Source of the DNA: Marinimicrococcus sp033875255
GTDB lineage: Bacteria > Pseudomonadota > Alphaproteobacteria > Geminicoccales > Geminicoccaceae
Direction: 5' to 3'
NCBI GenBank assembly: GCA_033875255.1
Contig: JAWZSN010000011.1
Location: 62,001 to 126,000 of the forward strand
DNA length: 64,000 bases
In this document: one piece after another, positions 1 to 7,072 of the stretch
Layout: every line of letters starts with the position of its first letter
Position numbering within the stretch: position 1 is the stretch's first letter
Program-made: the position numbers and the translations under genes
Notes under the pieces: model-generated
What the model saw: the letters and a program-made list of their open reading frames with translations, nothing else
What the model was told of the DNA's origin: nothing
Database searches by the model: none

Positions 1-265
1 CGGCAAGCGCAGCGAGGTCCTGCGCAATGCCGGGCCCACGCGGGTCGGTGAACAGGATCCGGCCGCCGGCGATCCGCGCGCTGGCCGGCAGGATGCCCAG
101 GATGGCCTGCGAGATCACCGTCTTGCCCGAGCCGCTCTCGCCCACCAGCGCCACCGTGCGGTGGCGCGGCACCGCGAAGGACACGCCGCGCACCGCCTCG
201 ATCTCGCCCTCCTCGGCGGCGAAGCTCACGCGCAGGTCGCGCACCTCGAGCAGCGGCTCCGTCAT
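1..265 (-). CDS. ABC transporter ATP-binding protein, oligopeptide (OppD/DppD) type, partial
   Basis: Only the first 88 residues are in the window; the gene runs off the left edge. The N-terminus reads MTEPLLEVRDLRVSF, followed by Walker A GESGSGKT at about residues 42-49 and then ISQAILGILP, which is the arrangement of the Opp/Dpp/Nik group of peptide and nickel importers. It would hydrolyse ATP on the cytoplasmic face of an importer. The ATG (265-263) overlaps the stop of the upstream deacetylase gene as ATGA, so it is translationally coupled and is the promoter-distal gene of the glycosyltransferase operon. The substrate cannot be told from this fragment, and Walker B and the signature motif lie outside the window. 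Confidence 0.85.
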   Translation of the reverse strand, partial: MTEPLLEVRDLRVSFAAEEGEIEAVRGVSFAVPRHRTVALVGESGSGKTVISQAILGILPASARIAGGRILFTDPRGPGIAQDLAALA

Positions 266-1014
266 GGCGGCTCCGAGAACAGTTCGCCCGCCCCCAGAAG
301 ACGAGCGCGCGGGTGCGCGCGCAAGAGCCGCAAGAGGGCACGCAGCACCGAAAAGGCGCTCTCGTCCATCACCAGATGATGCGAGAGGATCCCCAGTGGC
401 CCCCCGGGTCCGCCGCGAACCTGCTCGGCCAGCTCCGCCGCCAGCGCCCCGGCGGGCCGGGCGGTGCGCCCGCGGCGCCAGTCGATCAGGTCGATATGGG
501 TATCGATGCGGCGCAGGCCGGCGGGGGACGGCGCGATCCCCGTGCCGCGCCAGAGCGAGACGCCGGTGAAGCCGCAGCCCGGCAGAACCGCGCAAACCGC
601 CGGCGCCATGCGGTTCCACGGCGGCACCATGACCGGCACGAAGCACCGGCCGAACGAGCTCTCGAGGTACCGCCTTCCCTCGTCGAGCAGCGGCGCGAGA
701 GCGGCGGGAACGGCGCTGCCGCCAAGCTCGACCTTGCGCTCGCCCGGCTCGGCGTGACTCTCGTGCGCCCAGCCATGCTGCAGCACCGTCGCCTGCGGGC
801 AGGCGAGAATGGCCTGGCGCACCTCGTCTTCCAGCCAGGCCGGAACCACCGCCACGGCAAGCGGCAGCGTAAGCTCGCCGGCCAGCGCCAGCAGGCGGAC
901 CAGCCGCGGGTCGGGCCGGCCGGCATCGTCGTCGCGCCACCAGAAGGCGACAGGGGCCGGCGCCGCGTCGAGAGCGGCGGCGAGCGGCGCCAGCTCTGCC
1001 CGGGCCGCGCTCAC
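262..1014 (-). CDS. Polysaccharide deacetylase-like protein
   Basis: This 250-residue protein shows a degenerate NodB/polysaccharide deacetylase pattern: WWRDDDAG at about residues 25-32 (metal-binding Asp region), LQHGWAHESH near residue 77 (the His-x-x-x-His metal pair), and a late GILSHHLVMDE segment. Such enzymes remove N- or O-acetyl groups from glycans. It has no signal peptide, so it may act in the cytoplasm on a lipid-linked or nucleotide-linked intermediate. The start chosen is GTG at 1014-1012, which overlaps the TGA of the upstream glycosyltransferase (GTGA). The long open frame continuing upstream to 2247 is a shadow of the two upstream genes. The role in glycan modification rests on the neighbours. 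Confidence 0.75.
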   Translation of the reverse strand: MSAARAELAPLAAALDAAPAPVAFWWRDDDAGRPDPRLVRLLALAGELTLPLAVAVVPAWLEDEVRQAILACPQATVLQHGWAHESHAEPGERKVELGGSAVPAALAPLLDEGRRYLESSFGRCFVPVMVPPWNRMAPAVCAVLPGCGFTGVSLWRGTGIAPSPAGLRRIDTHIDLIDWRRGRTARPAGALAAELAEQVRGGPGGPLGILSHHLVMDESAFSVLRALLRLLRAHPRARLLGAGELFSEPP

Positions 1015-2156
1015 GTGACGGCTCCGCCGGCGAGCTCCATGAGCAGCCCGGCCGAGCGCCCGGCGCCATCGGTGTCGAACCGCCCCGGCGCGGCCGTCGG
1101 CTCCGCCAGCGCCTGCCTGACCGCTCCGGCCAGCGCCTCGGGCGTCAGGCCCGCCTCCTCCAGATGGCGGGCCATGCCGATCGCGGCGAGCCTGCGGGCA
1201 CGCAGGGTCTGCTCGTCCTCGCCCGGCGCGGCGAAGGGCACCAGCACCATGGACGCGCCGGCGACCAGCGCCTCGACCACGGTGTTGTAGCCGGCCTGCG
1301 AGACCGAGACGGCGCAGGCTGCCAGCAGCGCCGGCACGTCGTCGCGATGGCGCTCGACCGCCAGGCCCGGGCCTGCTGCAGCGCCGAGCTCCTCGAGCAG
1401 CGAAGGCGCGGCATTGGCGCCGGTCAGCAGCAGCCACGGCTCCTCGCCGCCGACGAGCCGCCGCGCCTGCACCGCCGCCCGGAGCAGCCGCGCGCCCACC
1501 GCCCCGCCGCCGGCCGAGACCAGCACGCCGCGCCGCACCGCCGCCGGCGCCGCCCTGCCGCCGACATGGACATAGCCGGTATAGGCCAGCAGGTCGGCCA
1601 GCTCGCCGGCATGGGGAAAGCTGGCCCCGAGCGGCACCAGGCGCGGATCGGCATGGACCAGCACACGGTCGTAGAAGGCCCGGCAGAGATCGCGCATCGC
1701 CGCCGTCCGGGCGGGATCGCGCTTGCTCACCAGCACGTCGCGCAGCGAGCAGACGATCGAAGGGCGCGGGCGCATCGCCCGCGCCGCCTCCAGCAGCGGC
1801 AGCAGCTCGCCCCTGAAGCCGCGGCGGCCGAAGGGAAACATTTCCGTCAGCACGAGCTGCGGCCGGAGCTCCGCCAGCAGGCCCAGCAGCATGGCGCGGC
1901 GCCCGGCCACCTGCCGCTCGCCGACGGGCGCGCCGCTGCCGTCCACGAGCCGGCCGATCCGCCCGCCCTCGGCCCGGATCACCGGAAGCTGCACCACCCG
2001 CACGCCCGGCGGCGCGGCCCATGGCAAGGGCGCCCCGCCCGAGGCCAGCGTCACCTCGGCACCACGTCCGGCCAGTGCGGCAGCGATGCTCAGCGCCCGC
2101 CGCAGATGGCCGGAGCCCAGCAGATGCTGCACCCAGAAGAGGATCCGAACCGTCAT
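1011..2156 (-). CDS. Glycosyltransferase, MurG/GT28-like
   Basis: The protein has 381 residues. It begins MTVRILFWVQHLLGSGHLRR, the glycine-rich loop with GHLRRA that many GT-B (MurG-like) transferases use near the acceptor site. The C-terminal half carries SQAGYNTVVEAL, the typical nucleotide-sugar binding helix of GT28 enzymes. It would transfer a sugar from an NDP-sugar to a lipid or glycan acceptor at the inner membrane. ATG 2156-2154 overlaps the stop of the phosphatase gene, and the 3' end overlaps the deacetylase start. It resembles the first gene of the operon (5149-6360), so the two are probably paralogues. Donor and acceptor are unknown. Confidence 0.8.
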   Translation of the reverse strand: MTVRILFWVQHLLGSGHLRRALSIAAALAGRGAEVTLASGGAPLPWAAPPGVRVVQLPVIRAEGGRIGRLVDGSGAPVGERQVAGRRAMLLGLLAELRPQLVLTEMFPFGRRGFRGELLPLLEAARAMRPRPSIVCSLRDVLVSKRDPARTAAMRDLCRAFYDRVLVHADPRLVPLGASFPHAGELADLLAYTGYVHVGGRAAPAAVRRGVLVSAGGGAVGARLLRAAVQARRLVGGEEPWLLLTGANAAPSLLEELGAAAGPGLAVERHRDDVPALLAACAVSVSQAGYNTVVEALVAGASMVLVPFAAPGEDEQTLRARRLAAIGMARHLEEAGLTPEALAGAVRQALAEPTAAPGRFDTDGAGRSAGLLMELAGGAVT

Positions 2157-2746
2157 GGACCGTTCCCGAGATCGACGGCGCGCATGGCGCCGAGCCGCCC
2201 TTGCCGGTCGAGCCCGGCGAGGAGGGCCGTGCCATGATGCAGCGCAAAAGGCGGCCGGCCCAGCATCGGCCAGCCGGTGGCCAGCACCATCGCGGCGCGC
2301 AGCACCCCTTTGTGGGCCACGATCACCAGCGGCCCGCCTCCGTCCTGCGCCAGCTCGCCCAGCAGCCCGGCGAGCCGCGCCATCACCATGCGCGGCGACT
2401 CGCCGCCCGGCGGCACGAAATCGAGGCCCAGCGCCTCGGCCCGTGCGAACGCCTCGCCATGGCGATCGCGCAGCGCGTCGAGGCGCTCCCCCTCCCAGGC
2501 GCCCCAGGCCATCTCGACGAGGCGCGGATCGACGGCGGGCTCGGCGAAACCCAGCAGCCGGGCGGTCTCCAGCGCCCGCTCGAGCGGGCTCGAGAGACAG
2601 CGCGCCCTCTCGAAGCCGGGCGGCAGGCGCCAGCCACGCACCTCGCGCCTGCCCTCCTCGCAGAGCGGCACGTCGGTGCGGCCCTGGATCCGGCCTTCCG
2701 TGTTCCAGCCGGTGAGCCCGTGCCGCACGAGGCACAGTTCCCTCAC
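2153..2746 (-). CDS. Histidine phosphatase family protein (phosphoglycerate-mutase-like)
   Basis: This 197-residue protein opens with VRELCLVRHGLTGWN, the RHG motif whose histidine is phosphorylated during catalysis in this superfamily. The family's second features also occur: SSPLERALETA, an acidic EMAWGAWEG segment, and a late VAHKGVLRAA with the second catalytic His. The GTG start at 2746-2744 overlaps the upstream glycosyltransferase stop (GTGA). The placement between glycosyltransferase genes suggests a sugar-phosphate or alpha-ribazole-phosphatase-like activity on a glycan precursor, which is an inference. It is not a glycolytic PGM, because it is too short. Confidence 0.85.
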   Translation of the reverse strand: MRELCLVRHGLTGWNTEGRIQGRTDVPLCEEGRREVRGWRLPPGFERARCLSSPLERALETARLLGFAEPAVDPRLVEMAWGAWEGERLDALRDRHGEAFARAEALGLDFVPPGGESPRMVMARLAGLLGELAQDGGGPLVIVAHKGVLRAAMVLATGWPMLGRPPFALHHGTALLAGLDRQGRLGAMRAVDLGNGP

Positions 2747-3903
2747 GGCGGCGCTCCCGTGCGGCGGCCGTAGAGCGCCACCGCCGCCCGCAGGGCCTCG
2801 TCGAGACGCCGCGCGGCAGCCGTGCGGCCGTGCCGCTCCTCCGCCAGCCGGGCGGCAGCCCGGCCCATGGCGCGCCGCTCGTCGGGCCGCTCGAGCAGGT
2901 GCCGCAGCCTGGCGGCGAAACCAGCCGCATCGCCCGGTGCGGCGAGGAGCCCTGTCCTGCCGTCGGCCACCACCTCCGGCACGCCGCCATCGGCACCGGC
3001 GACCACCGCCAGGCCCGCTGCCTGCGCCTCGAGAAGCGCCATGCCGTAGGCCTCGCGCAACGCCGGCCACACATGAAGATCGGCAGCGGCGTAGAGCGGC
3101 GGCAGCGCCTCCTCGGCCACTGCCCCCAGAAAATGCACGCGCCCCGCGCCCAGCGCCGCGAAACGCTCCTCGAGCACCGCCCGCGCCGGCCCGTCGCCCG
3201 CCACCAGCAGGCGCCAGGGACGATCCCGCACCAGCTCCAGCGCGTCGGCCAGAACCTCGTAGGAGCGCCGCTTGATGTCCTCGCGCATCATCGCGACGGT
3301 GAGCAGCCAAGGCGCGGCTGGATCGAGGCCGTGCTGCGCCGCGAGGCGCGCGCGGTGGCCAGCGCGCTCACCGGCGGCGGCGGCGAACGGGGCAGTGTCG
3401 AGAAAAGGCGGGAAGAGGCGCAGCCGCTCGTCGGGCACCGTGCCGGCAAGGCCTCGCCGGTCGCGTGCCGTCATGGCGAGCACCATGTCGGCCCGTGCCA
3501 GCGCCGCCTGCGCCGCCTCGTGGCCGGGCCGCCATGGGCCGAGAGCCTGCCGCGCCGAGAGCGACGCCTCGGCCACCACATAGGGGATGCCCAGCCCCGC
3601 CGCCACGGCCGGCCCCAGCCAGTCAGGCGCCTTGTGGTAGAGATGGTAGGTGAACCACAGCTCGGGCGGCCCCGCCGGCCAGGAGCGGCGCAGCAGGCGT
3701 GCCGCCATCCTCTGCCCGAGGCGCCGCAGGCGCTCCTGGCGTGCCGCATCGCCGGCACGGTCGTAGGAGCGCAGGCAGCTTGCCGACCGCACCTCGTGGC
3801 CGGCGTCGCGCAGCAGCGCCATGAGCGCGCGGGCCATGCGCCGGTCGCCCGACGGCGAGGGATGACAAGGCGGCTTGAGCGGCGCGTAGAAGGCCACGCG
3901 CAT
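2743..3903 (-). CDS. Glycosyltransferase family 4
   Basis: The protein has 386 residues and a GT-B fold. The N-terminal acceptor domain begins MRVAFYAPLKPP. The C-terminal donor domain contains the GT4 EX7E motif within REAYGMALLEAQAAGLAVV (about residues 290-310). It is expected to be a retaining transferase that uses an NDP-sugar. Its ATG (3903-3901) shares one base with the TGA of the upstream GT4 gene (TGATG), so the genes are coupled. It probably adds one residue of the cell-surface glycan made by this operon. Confidence 0.85.
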   Translation of the reverse strand: MRVAFYAPLKPPCHPSPSGDRRMARALMALLRDAGHEVRSASCLRSYDRAGDAARQERLRRLGQRMAARLLRRSWPAGPPELWFTYHLYHKAPDWLGPAVAAGLGIPYVVAEASLSARQALGPWRPGHEAAQAALARADMVLAMTARDRRGLAGTVPDERLRLFPPFLDTAPFAAAAGERAGHRARLAAQHGLDPAAPWLLTVAMMREDIKRRSYEVLADALELVRDRPWRLLVAGDGPARAVLEERFAALGAGRVHFLGAVAEEALPPLYAAADLHVWPALREAYGMALLEAQAAGLAVVAGADGGVPEVVADGRTGLLAAPGDAAGFAARLRHLLERPDERRAMGRAAARLAEERHGRTAAARRLDEALRAAVALYGRRTGAPP

Positions 3904-5156
3904 CAGGCCGCCCGCTCCAGCGGCGGCAGGCCGAAGCGCCGGGCGAGCCGCTCGTGGCCGGCGGCCGAGGAGAACCGCTCGGCGACCACGGCGCTCGCCG
4001 CCTCGCCCATGGCGGCCCGTCGCCCGGGGTCGCGCGCCAAAGCGAGGATCGCCGCAGCCAGCGCCGCTTCGTCCTCGGGCGGCACGAGCAGGCCGGTACG
4101 GCCGTCCTCGACGAGCTCGGGGATCGCCGAGACCGGCGTGCTGACCACCGCCAGCCGCATGCTCATCGCCTCGAGCAGCACGTTGGGCATGCCGTCGCGG
4201 TCGCCGTCGCCGGCTATCCGCGACGGCAGGCAGAAAAGATCCGCCGCGCCATAGAGCGGCAGCAGCTCCTCCTGGGCCAGCGCGCCGCGCCAGTCGATGC
4301 GCCCGGCGATGCCGAGCTGTCCTGCCAGATCGCGCAGCTCGCCCGCGAGCGGACCCGCTCCCACATGGCTCATCCGCCAGTGCAGCTCCGCGGGCAGCGT
4401 CGCCAAGGCATGCAGCAGGCCCTTGAGCCCCTTCTTCGGTACCGCCCGCGCCACTACCAGGAGGCGTACCGGGTCGGCGGCGTCGCTGCCGTCGCGCGGC
4501 CGGCGCAGGGCCGGCGGGCGGAAGCGGGCGGACTCGACGCCGTGATAGAGCAGCTCGACCTCGGCGCCGGGTGCCAGCGACTGGAGGTGGCGGCGGTTGG
4601 CCTCGGTGCAGGTCACCGTCCAGGTGGCGGCCGAGAGCTTCTCGCGCTTCTCCCAGTCGGGGATCGTCCAGATGTCCTTGGCGTGGGCCGAGACGGCGAA
4701 GGGCAGGCCGCGCATGAGGCCGGCGTAGCGCGCCACCGAGGCCGGCGTGTGGATGAAGTGGGCGTAGAGCGTGGTGACGCTGTCGGGCAGCTCGGCCGCC
4801 AGCACCACCGCCTGGCCGAAGCGGCGGCCGCGATTGGCGGTGGGATCACGCCACAGGTCGCGCAGCCACGCCGCCAGCGCGCGGCCGAACCCCGGCAAAA
4901 CCGCCGCGCGGCCCAGGGCGCGCAGCAGGCGCACCGGCTCGTCCTTCAGATATTCCGGCAGATAGCGCACCGGCGCCGTGATGGCCCCGTGCACCGCATG
5001 GCGCTTGCGGTCGGTCGGGTGGCGCAGCGAGACGATCTCGAAGGCGAGGCCGCGCTGCTGCAGCGCCAGCAGCTCGTTGGCGATGAACGTCTCGGACAGC
5101 CGCGGGTAGCCCTTGACGAGAATGGCGCAGCGGGTGGCGCCGCCGGGCTCAGGCAA
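3903..5156 (-). CDS. Glycosyltransferase family 4 (colanic-acid WcaL-like)
   Basis: This protein of about 417 residues starts CAILVKGYPRLSETFIANEL within its first 30 residues, the opening typical of WcaL/ExoL-like GT4 enzymes. The donor domain carries DGDRDGMPNVLLEAMSM, an EX7E-type motif, near residue 320. No good ATG exists upstream. The chosen TTG at 5156-5154 overlaps the stop of the preceding gene, matching the overlap style of the rest of the operon, but the exact start is uncertain. Its context is exopolysaccharide or lipopolysaccharide assembly. Confidence 0.8.
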   Translation of the reverse strand: MPEPGGATRCAILVKGYPRLSETFIANELLALQQRGLAFEIVSLRHPTDRKRHAVHGAITAPVRYLPEYLKDEPVRLLRALGRAAVLPGFGRALAAWLRDLWRDPTANRGRRFGQAVVLAAELPDSVTTLYAHFIHTPASVARYAGLMRGLPFAVSAHAKDIWTIPDWEKREKLSAATWTVTCTEANRRHLQSLAPGAEVELLYHGVESARFRPPALRRPRDGSDAADPVRLLVVARAVPKKGLKGLLHALATLPAELHWRMSHVGAGPLAGELRDLAGQLGIAGRIDWRGALAQEELLPLYGAADLFCLPSRIAGDGDRDGMPNVLLEAMSMRLAVVSTPVSAIPELVEDGRTGLLVPPEDEAALAAAILALARDPGRRAAMGEAASAVVAERFSSAAGHERLARRFGLPPLERAA

Positions 5157-6360
5157 TCCGGCTGAGCTTTTGCGACTTGGTCGTGCGGCCACTGCCCAAC
5201 CACGGTTCGGCGAACTCGGCGATGCGGTCGAGACCGCCCAGCATGAAGGTGCGCACGGCCTCGCTCGGTGCGGGAAGGTCGGGCAGCGAGCGGAGCATCG
5301 CCGCCATGCGCTGCGGATCGGCCTCGGCCTCCGGCGGCACCATGCGCACCAGGCCCAGCCGCTGGGCCCGCTCGGCGCGCAGATACTGCTCGAGACGCGG
5401 CTCGGTGCGCGGCACCACCAGCGCCGGCTTGCCGAACGAGAGGATCTCGCAGAACGTGTTGTAGCCGCCCATGGCCACCACACCCAGGGCGCGCTCGAAC
5501 AGGTTCTCGACCTGCGCCTCGAAGGTGATCGCGCGCAGCCGCCGATCGCGGCTCACCCGCTCGTGGAAGGCGTGGCGCTGCTCGGCCGGCAGGAACGGGC
5601 CCAGGAGGATGACGGCCGGATGCGGCAGATCGGGGTCGTGCTCGTAGGCCGACAGCACCGAATCGATCAGCTCGTCGCCGTCGCCGCCGCCGCCGGTGGT
5701 CACCAGGATGAAGGGCTCGTCGGGAAGCTGGTAATCGGCCTCGCTGGCATGGCTGGGCACGCCGCGGCGCAGATAGCCGGTGTAGCGCACCTTGTGGGCA
5801 AGCCGCCTGAAACCCGGGATCTCGGCGATCGGATCGAAGATCTCGGGCAAGCCATAGACCCAGATCTCGTCGTAGAGGCTTTCCAGGGCGGGAAAGACGC
5901 CCTTGCGCTCCCATTCCTCGACCAGGCTCGCCGGCTCGTCCATCACGTCGCGCAGCCCGAGCACGCAGCGCGTACCGCGCGCCCGCAGCATCTCGAGCGT
6001 CGGGCGGACCTCGCCGCGCAGGCCGAGCGGCTCCTTGTCCACGAGAAAGATCTCGGGCGCGAAGATGTCGGCGGTGTGCTGGATGATCGAGCTGCGGATG
6101 CCCAGCGTGGTGTCGATGTCGATGCTGAGCTTGAGCGAGGTGTACTCGCCATTGCGCAGCTTGATGACGCCCGGCACCCGCACGAAATCGACGCGGCTCT
6201 TGAAATCGAAGCTGCCGATGATCGGCGAGCCCGACAGGATCAGGACGGACAGCTCGGGAAAGCGGTCGACCAGATCATGCGCGATAGTCCGGCAACGGCG
6301 GAGATGGCCGAGACCGAAACTGTCGTGGCTGTAAACCAGCAGGCGACTGCCTGACTTCAT
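5149..6360 (-). CDS. Glycosyltransferase, MurG/GT28-like, first gene of operon
   Basis: The 403-residue protein contains SHDSFGLGHLRRCRTIA at about residues 10-26 (GT-B glycine-rich loop) and MGGYNTFCEILSFGKPAL in the donor domain, like the GT28 paralogue at 1011-2156. It has no signal peptide. ATG at 6360 is preceded by a purine-rich GGGGTGG. It is the promoter-proximal gene of a seven-gene overlapping operon running to the left edge. The operon promoter should lie in the AT-rich divergent region 6361-6543. The sugar specificity cannot be read from the sequence. Confidence 0.8.
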   Translation of the reverse strand: MKSGSRLLVYSHDSFGLGHLRRCRTIAHDLVDRFPELSVLILSGSPIIGSFDFKSRVDFVRVPGVIKLRNGEYTSLKLSIDIDTTLGIRSSIIQHTADIFAPEIFLVDKEPLGLRGEVRPTLEMLRARGTRCVLGLRDVMDEPASLVEEWERKGVFPALESLYDEIWVYGLPEIFDPIAEIPGFRRLAHKVRYTGYLRRGVPSHASEADYQLPDEPFILVTTGGGGDGDELIDSVLSAYEHDPDLPHPAVILLGPFLPAEQRHAFHERVSRDRRLRAITFEAQVENLFERALGVVAMGGYNTFCEILSFGKPALVVPRTEPRLEQYLRAERAQRLGLVRMVPPEAEADPQRMAAMLRSLPDLPAPSEAVRTFMLGGLDRIAEFAEPWLGSGRTTKSQKLSRIA

Positions 6361-6491
6361 CCACCCCGCCCCGCGGATTCGCGGCCTGCACTATGGCAGA
6401 ACGCCCGCGACCGGCGAAAGCGGGTTTTTGCCTTCCGTCGCCGGGCGCGACACCGTTGCAACGCCCACTCTTCCCGCCGCGTCCAATTATC

Positions 6492-6522
6492 TTGACACAA
6501 GTCCTCATGTTAGGCAGATATA
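6492..6522 (+). promoter_or_regulatory. Candidate sigma-70-type promoter for the tailspike-like module
   Basis: A perfect TTGACA stands at 6492-6497. Downstream, CAGATA (17 bp spacing) or GATATA (19 bp spacing) could be the -10. The stretch 6483-6540 is strikingly AT-rich for this genome. It faces the genes starting at 6574. The -10 is weak, so the call is tentative. Confidence 0.45.
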
Positions 6523-6573
6523 GGATTATCTACTTATTTTCCCATGGATCACAGCCTGCGCGAGGCTCCTCCC

Positions 6574-6900
6574 ATGACCCTCCTCCTCCCCGTCGACGAT
6601 AATGGCAACCCGATCGCCGTGCTCGGCTTCGACTATCGCGGCACCCAGCGGATCGCCGTGACCGGCGTCTCGGCCCGCAACCCGGTGCCGGTGCCCGACG
6701 ACATCGAGATCGCCACGGTGATCGCCACCGGCCCCTGCCGCTTCGAGGTCGGCGACGCCACGGTGACCGCCGACCCGCAATCCAGCCCGTTCCTCTATCC
6801 GGGACAGTATGTCGACCTGCCGCTGCGCCGCGGCGAGCGCCACGTCGCCTTCGTGGCCGAGGACGCCGACTGCGCCGCCTACATCATCGGGCGCATCTGA
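6574..6900 (+). CDS. Hypothetical small protein, first gene of tailspike-like module
   Basis: The protein has 108 residues from the ATG at 6574. The upstream ATG at 6544 lacks a ribosome site, whereas GAGG precedes 6574. The start reads MTLLLPVDDNGNPIAVLGF and the protein looks soluble and rich in beta strands, with no signal peptide, no membrane segment and two lone cysteines. No family was recognised. It sits one base before the next small gene and heads a three-gene unit ending in a tailspike-like protein, so a phage-derived structural or accessory role is possible. That rests only on position. Confidence 0.6.
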   Translation: MTLLLPVDDNGNPIAVLGFDYRGTQRIAVTGVSARNPVPVPDDIEIATVIATGPCRFEVGDATVTADPQSSPFLYPGQYVDLPLRRGERHVAFVAEDADCAAYIIGRI

Positions 6901-6901
6901 C

Positions 6902-7072
6902 ATGCCGCTGACGCTCAAGCCCGCCGCGGAGGCGCTGCGCCTGACGGGGGCCGCCAGGGCCGCCGCCCTGCCGCCCCCGCCCCCACCCCCCGAGCCCGTC
7001 CTGCTGGCCACCGAGAGCGGCGACACGCTCGTGACGGACCAGGGACACGCCCTCGTCGCGGAGGCAGCCTAG
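6902..7072 (+). CDS. Hypothetical 56-residue protein with polyproline linker
   Basis: This small protein starts MPLTLKPAAEALRLTG and contains seven consecutive prolines at about residues 24-30. It ends with an alternating GDTLVTDQGHALVAEAA segment, which resembles short beta repeats of phage tail accessory proteins. It is packed between the 108-residue gene (one base upstream) and the 782-residue gene (starts immediately at 7073). No known domain was recognised, and its reality rests on the gapless operon packing. Confidence 0.5.
   Translation: MPLTLKPAAEALRLTGAARAAALPPPPPPPEPVLLATESGDTLVTDQGHALVAEAA

Noticed and set aside
262..2247. Long 661-residue frame covering the deacetylase and upstream sequence
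   Set aside because: Only the last 250 residues are meaningful; the rest is the wrong frame of the upstream glycosyltransferase gene.
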